DNA of 5,750 bases, taken from assembly GCA_021826035.1 (NCBI GenBank), contig JAKBBE010000119.1, forward strand, positions 1 to 5,750, read 5' to 3'. How positions within the stretch are numbered: position 1 is the stretch's first letter; each line of letters begins with the position of its first letter. The notes under the pieces are model-generated. The model saw only the letters and a list, made by a program, of their open reading frames with translations. It ran no database searches and was not told the DNA's origin. The translations under genes were made by a program, and so were the position numbers. The DNA is from Pseudomonadota bacterium (GTDB lineage: Bacteria > Pseudomonadota > Gammaproteobacteria > Steroidobacterales > Steroidobacteraceae). Positions 5,686-5,750 of this stretch are shown here, in pieces.

Positions 5686-5692
5686 TCAGCGG
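5679..5692. repeat. 14-base palindrome spanning two convergent stop codons
   Basis: CCGCTGATCAGCGG is a perfect palindrome. Its centre TGATCA is the yghU stop (TGA, 5683-5685) followed directly by the complement of a minus-strand TGA (TCA, 5686-5688). Folded as RNA it gives only a 5-base-pair stem with a GATC loop on either strand, so it is at best a weak shared terminator. Confidence 0.45.
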
Positions 5693-5750
5693 GCACGCGC
5701 GATCACGCCCGGCGCGAGGCGGCGCCAGAGCAGGAACAGTCCGGTCTCCA
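5686..5750 (-). CDS. 3' end of a convergent gene, product unknown
   Basis: On the minus strand an open frame of 20 complete codons enters from the window edge and ends in TGA (complement of 5686-5688). Its C-terminus reads GLFLLWRRLAPG followed by VIARAR. Eighteen of the 20 codons end in G or C, the same third-position bias as the proven genes, which supports real coding. A hydrophobic-then-basic ending fits many proteins, including membrane proteins, but no family can be named from so little. It converges on yghU with no intergenic bases. The fragment is too short to exclude chance. Confidence 0.5.
   Translation of the reverse strand, partial: ETGLFLLWRRLAPGVIARAR

Overview
The window is G+C-rich, densely coded DNA. 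Its coding third positions are strongly G/C biased, and it has Shine-Dalgarno-led starts and one good sigma-70-type promoter. The gene content (a YghU-type glutathione transferase, a TPR-sulfotransferase, a DHA2 exporter with a MarR regulator, a dienelactone-hydrolase-family enzyme) fits a high-GC proteobacterium, most likely a gammaproteobacterium. That placement is inferred from gene content; no rRNA or other marker gene is present. No tRNA, rRNA, CRISPR array, transposase or integrase was seen.

Bases 1-3032 look like one plus-strand transcription unit. It holds the 3' part of a MarR-family regulator (2-433), a 14-helix MFS exporter of the DHA2 type (502-2286) and, 2 bases later, a dienelactone-hydrolase-family enzyme (2289-3032). 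The regulator probably senses a small molecule and controls an exporter and a hydrolase that act on the same or related compounds. There is no HlyD/EmrA-type adaptor between regulator and exporter. The unit ends at two overlapping GC-rich hairpins (3047-3084).

Bases 3085-4682 form a separate unit: a near-consensus promoter (3131-3159), a 487-residue TPR-sulfotransferase (3187-4650) and a terminator-like hairpin (4654-4682). The sulfotransferase keeps the PAPS 5'-phosphosulfate loop and a Glu placed like the catalytic base of animal tyrosylprotein sulfotransferases. It has Ala where the 3'-phosphate-binding Ser is normally found.

Bases 4683-5685 hold yghU (4813-5685), a two-glutathione disulfide-bond oxidoreductase close to the E. 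coli protein along its whole length. Its leader contains a possible -10 box and a perfect 12-base palindrome. The last 65 bases look like the 3' end of a minus-strand gene whose stop codon abuts the yghU stop inside a 14-base palindrome.

I do not see a clearly new biological system. The points most worth a second look are the sulfotransferase (unknown acceptor, altered cofactor site), the regulator-exporter-hydrolase cassette with its altered antiporter motif, and several palindromic non-coding elements.
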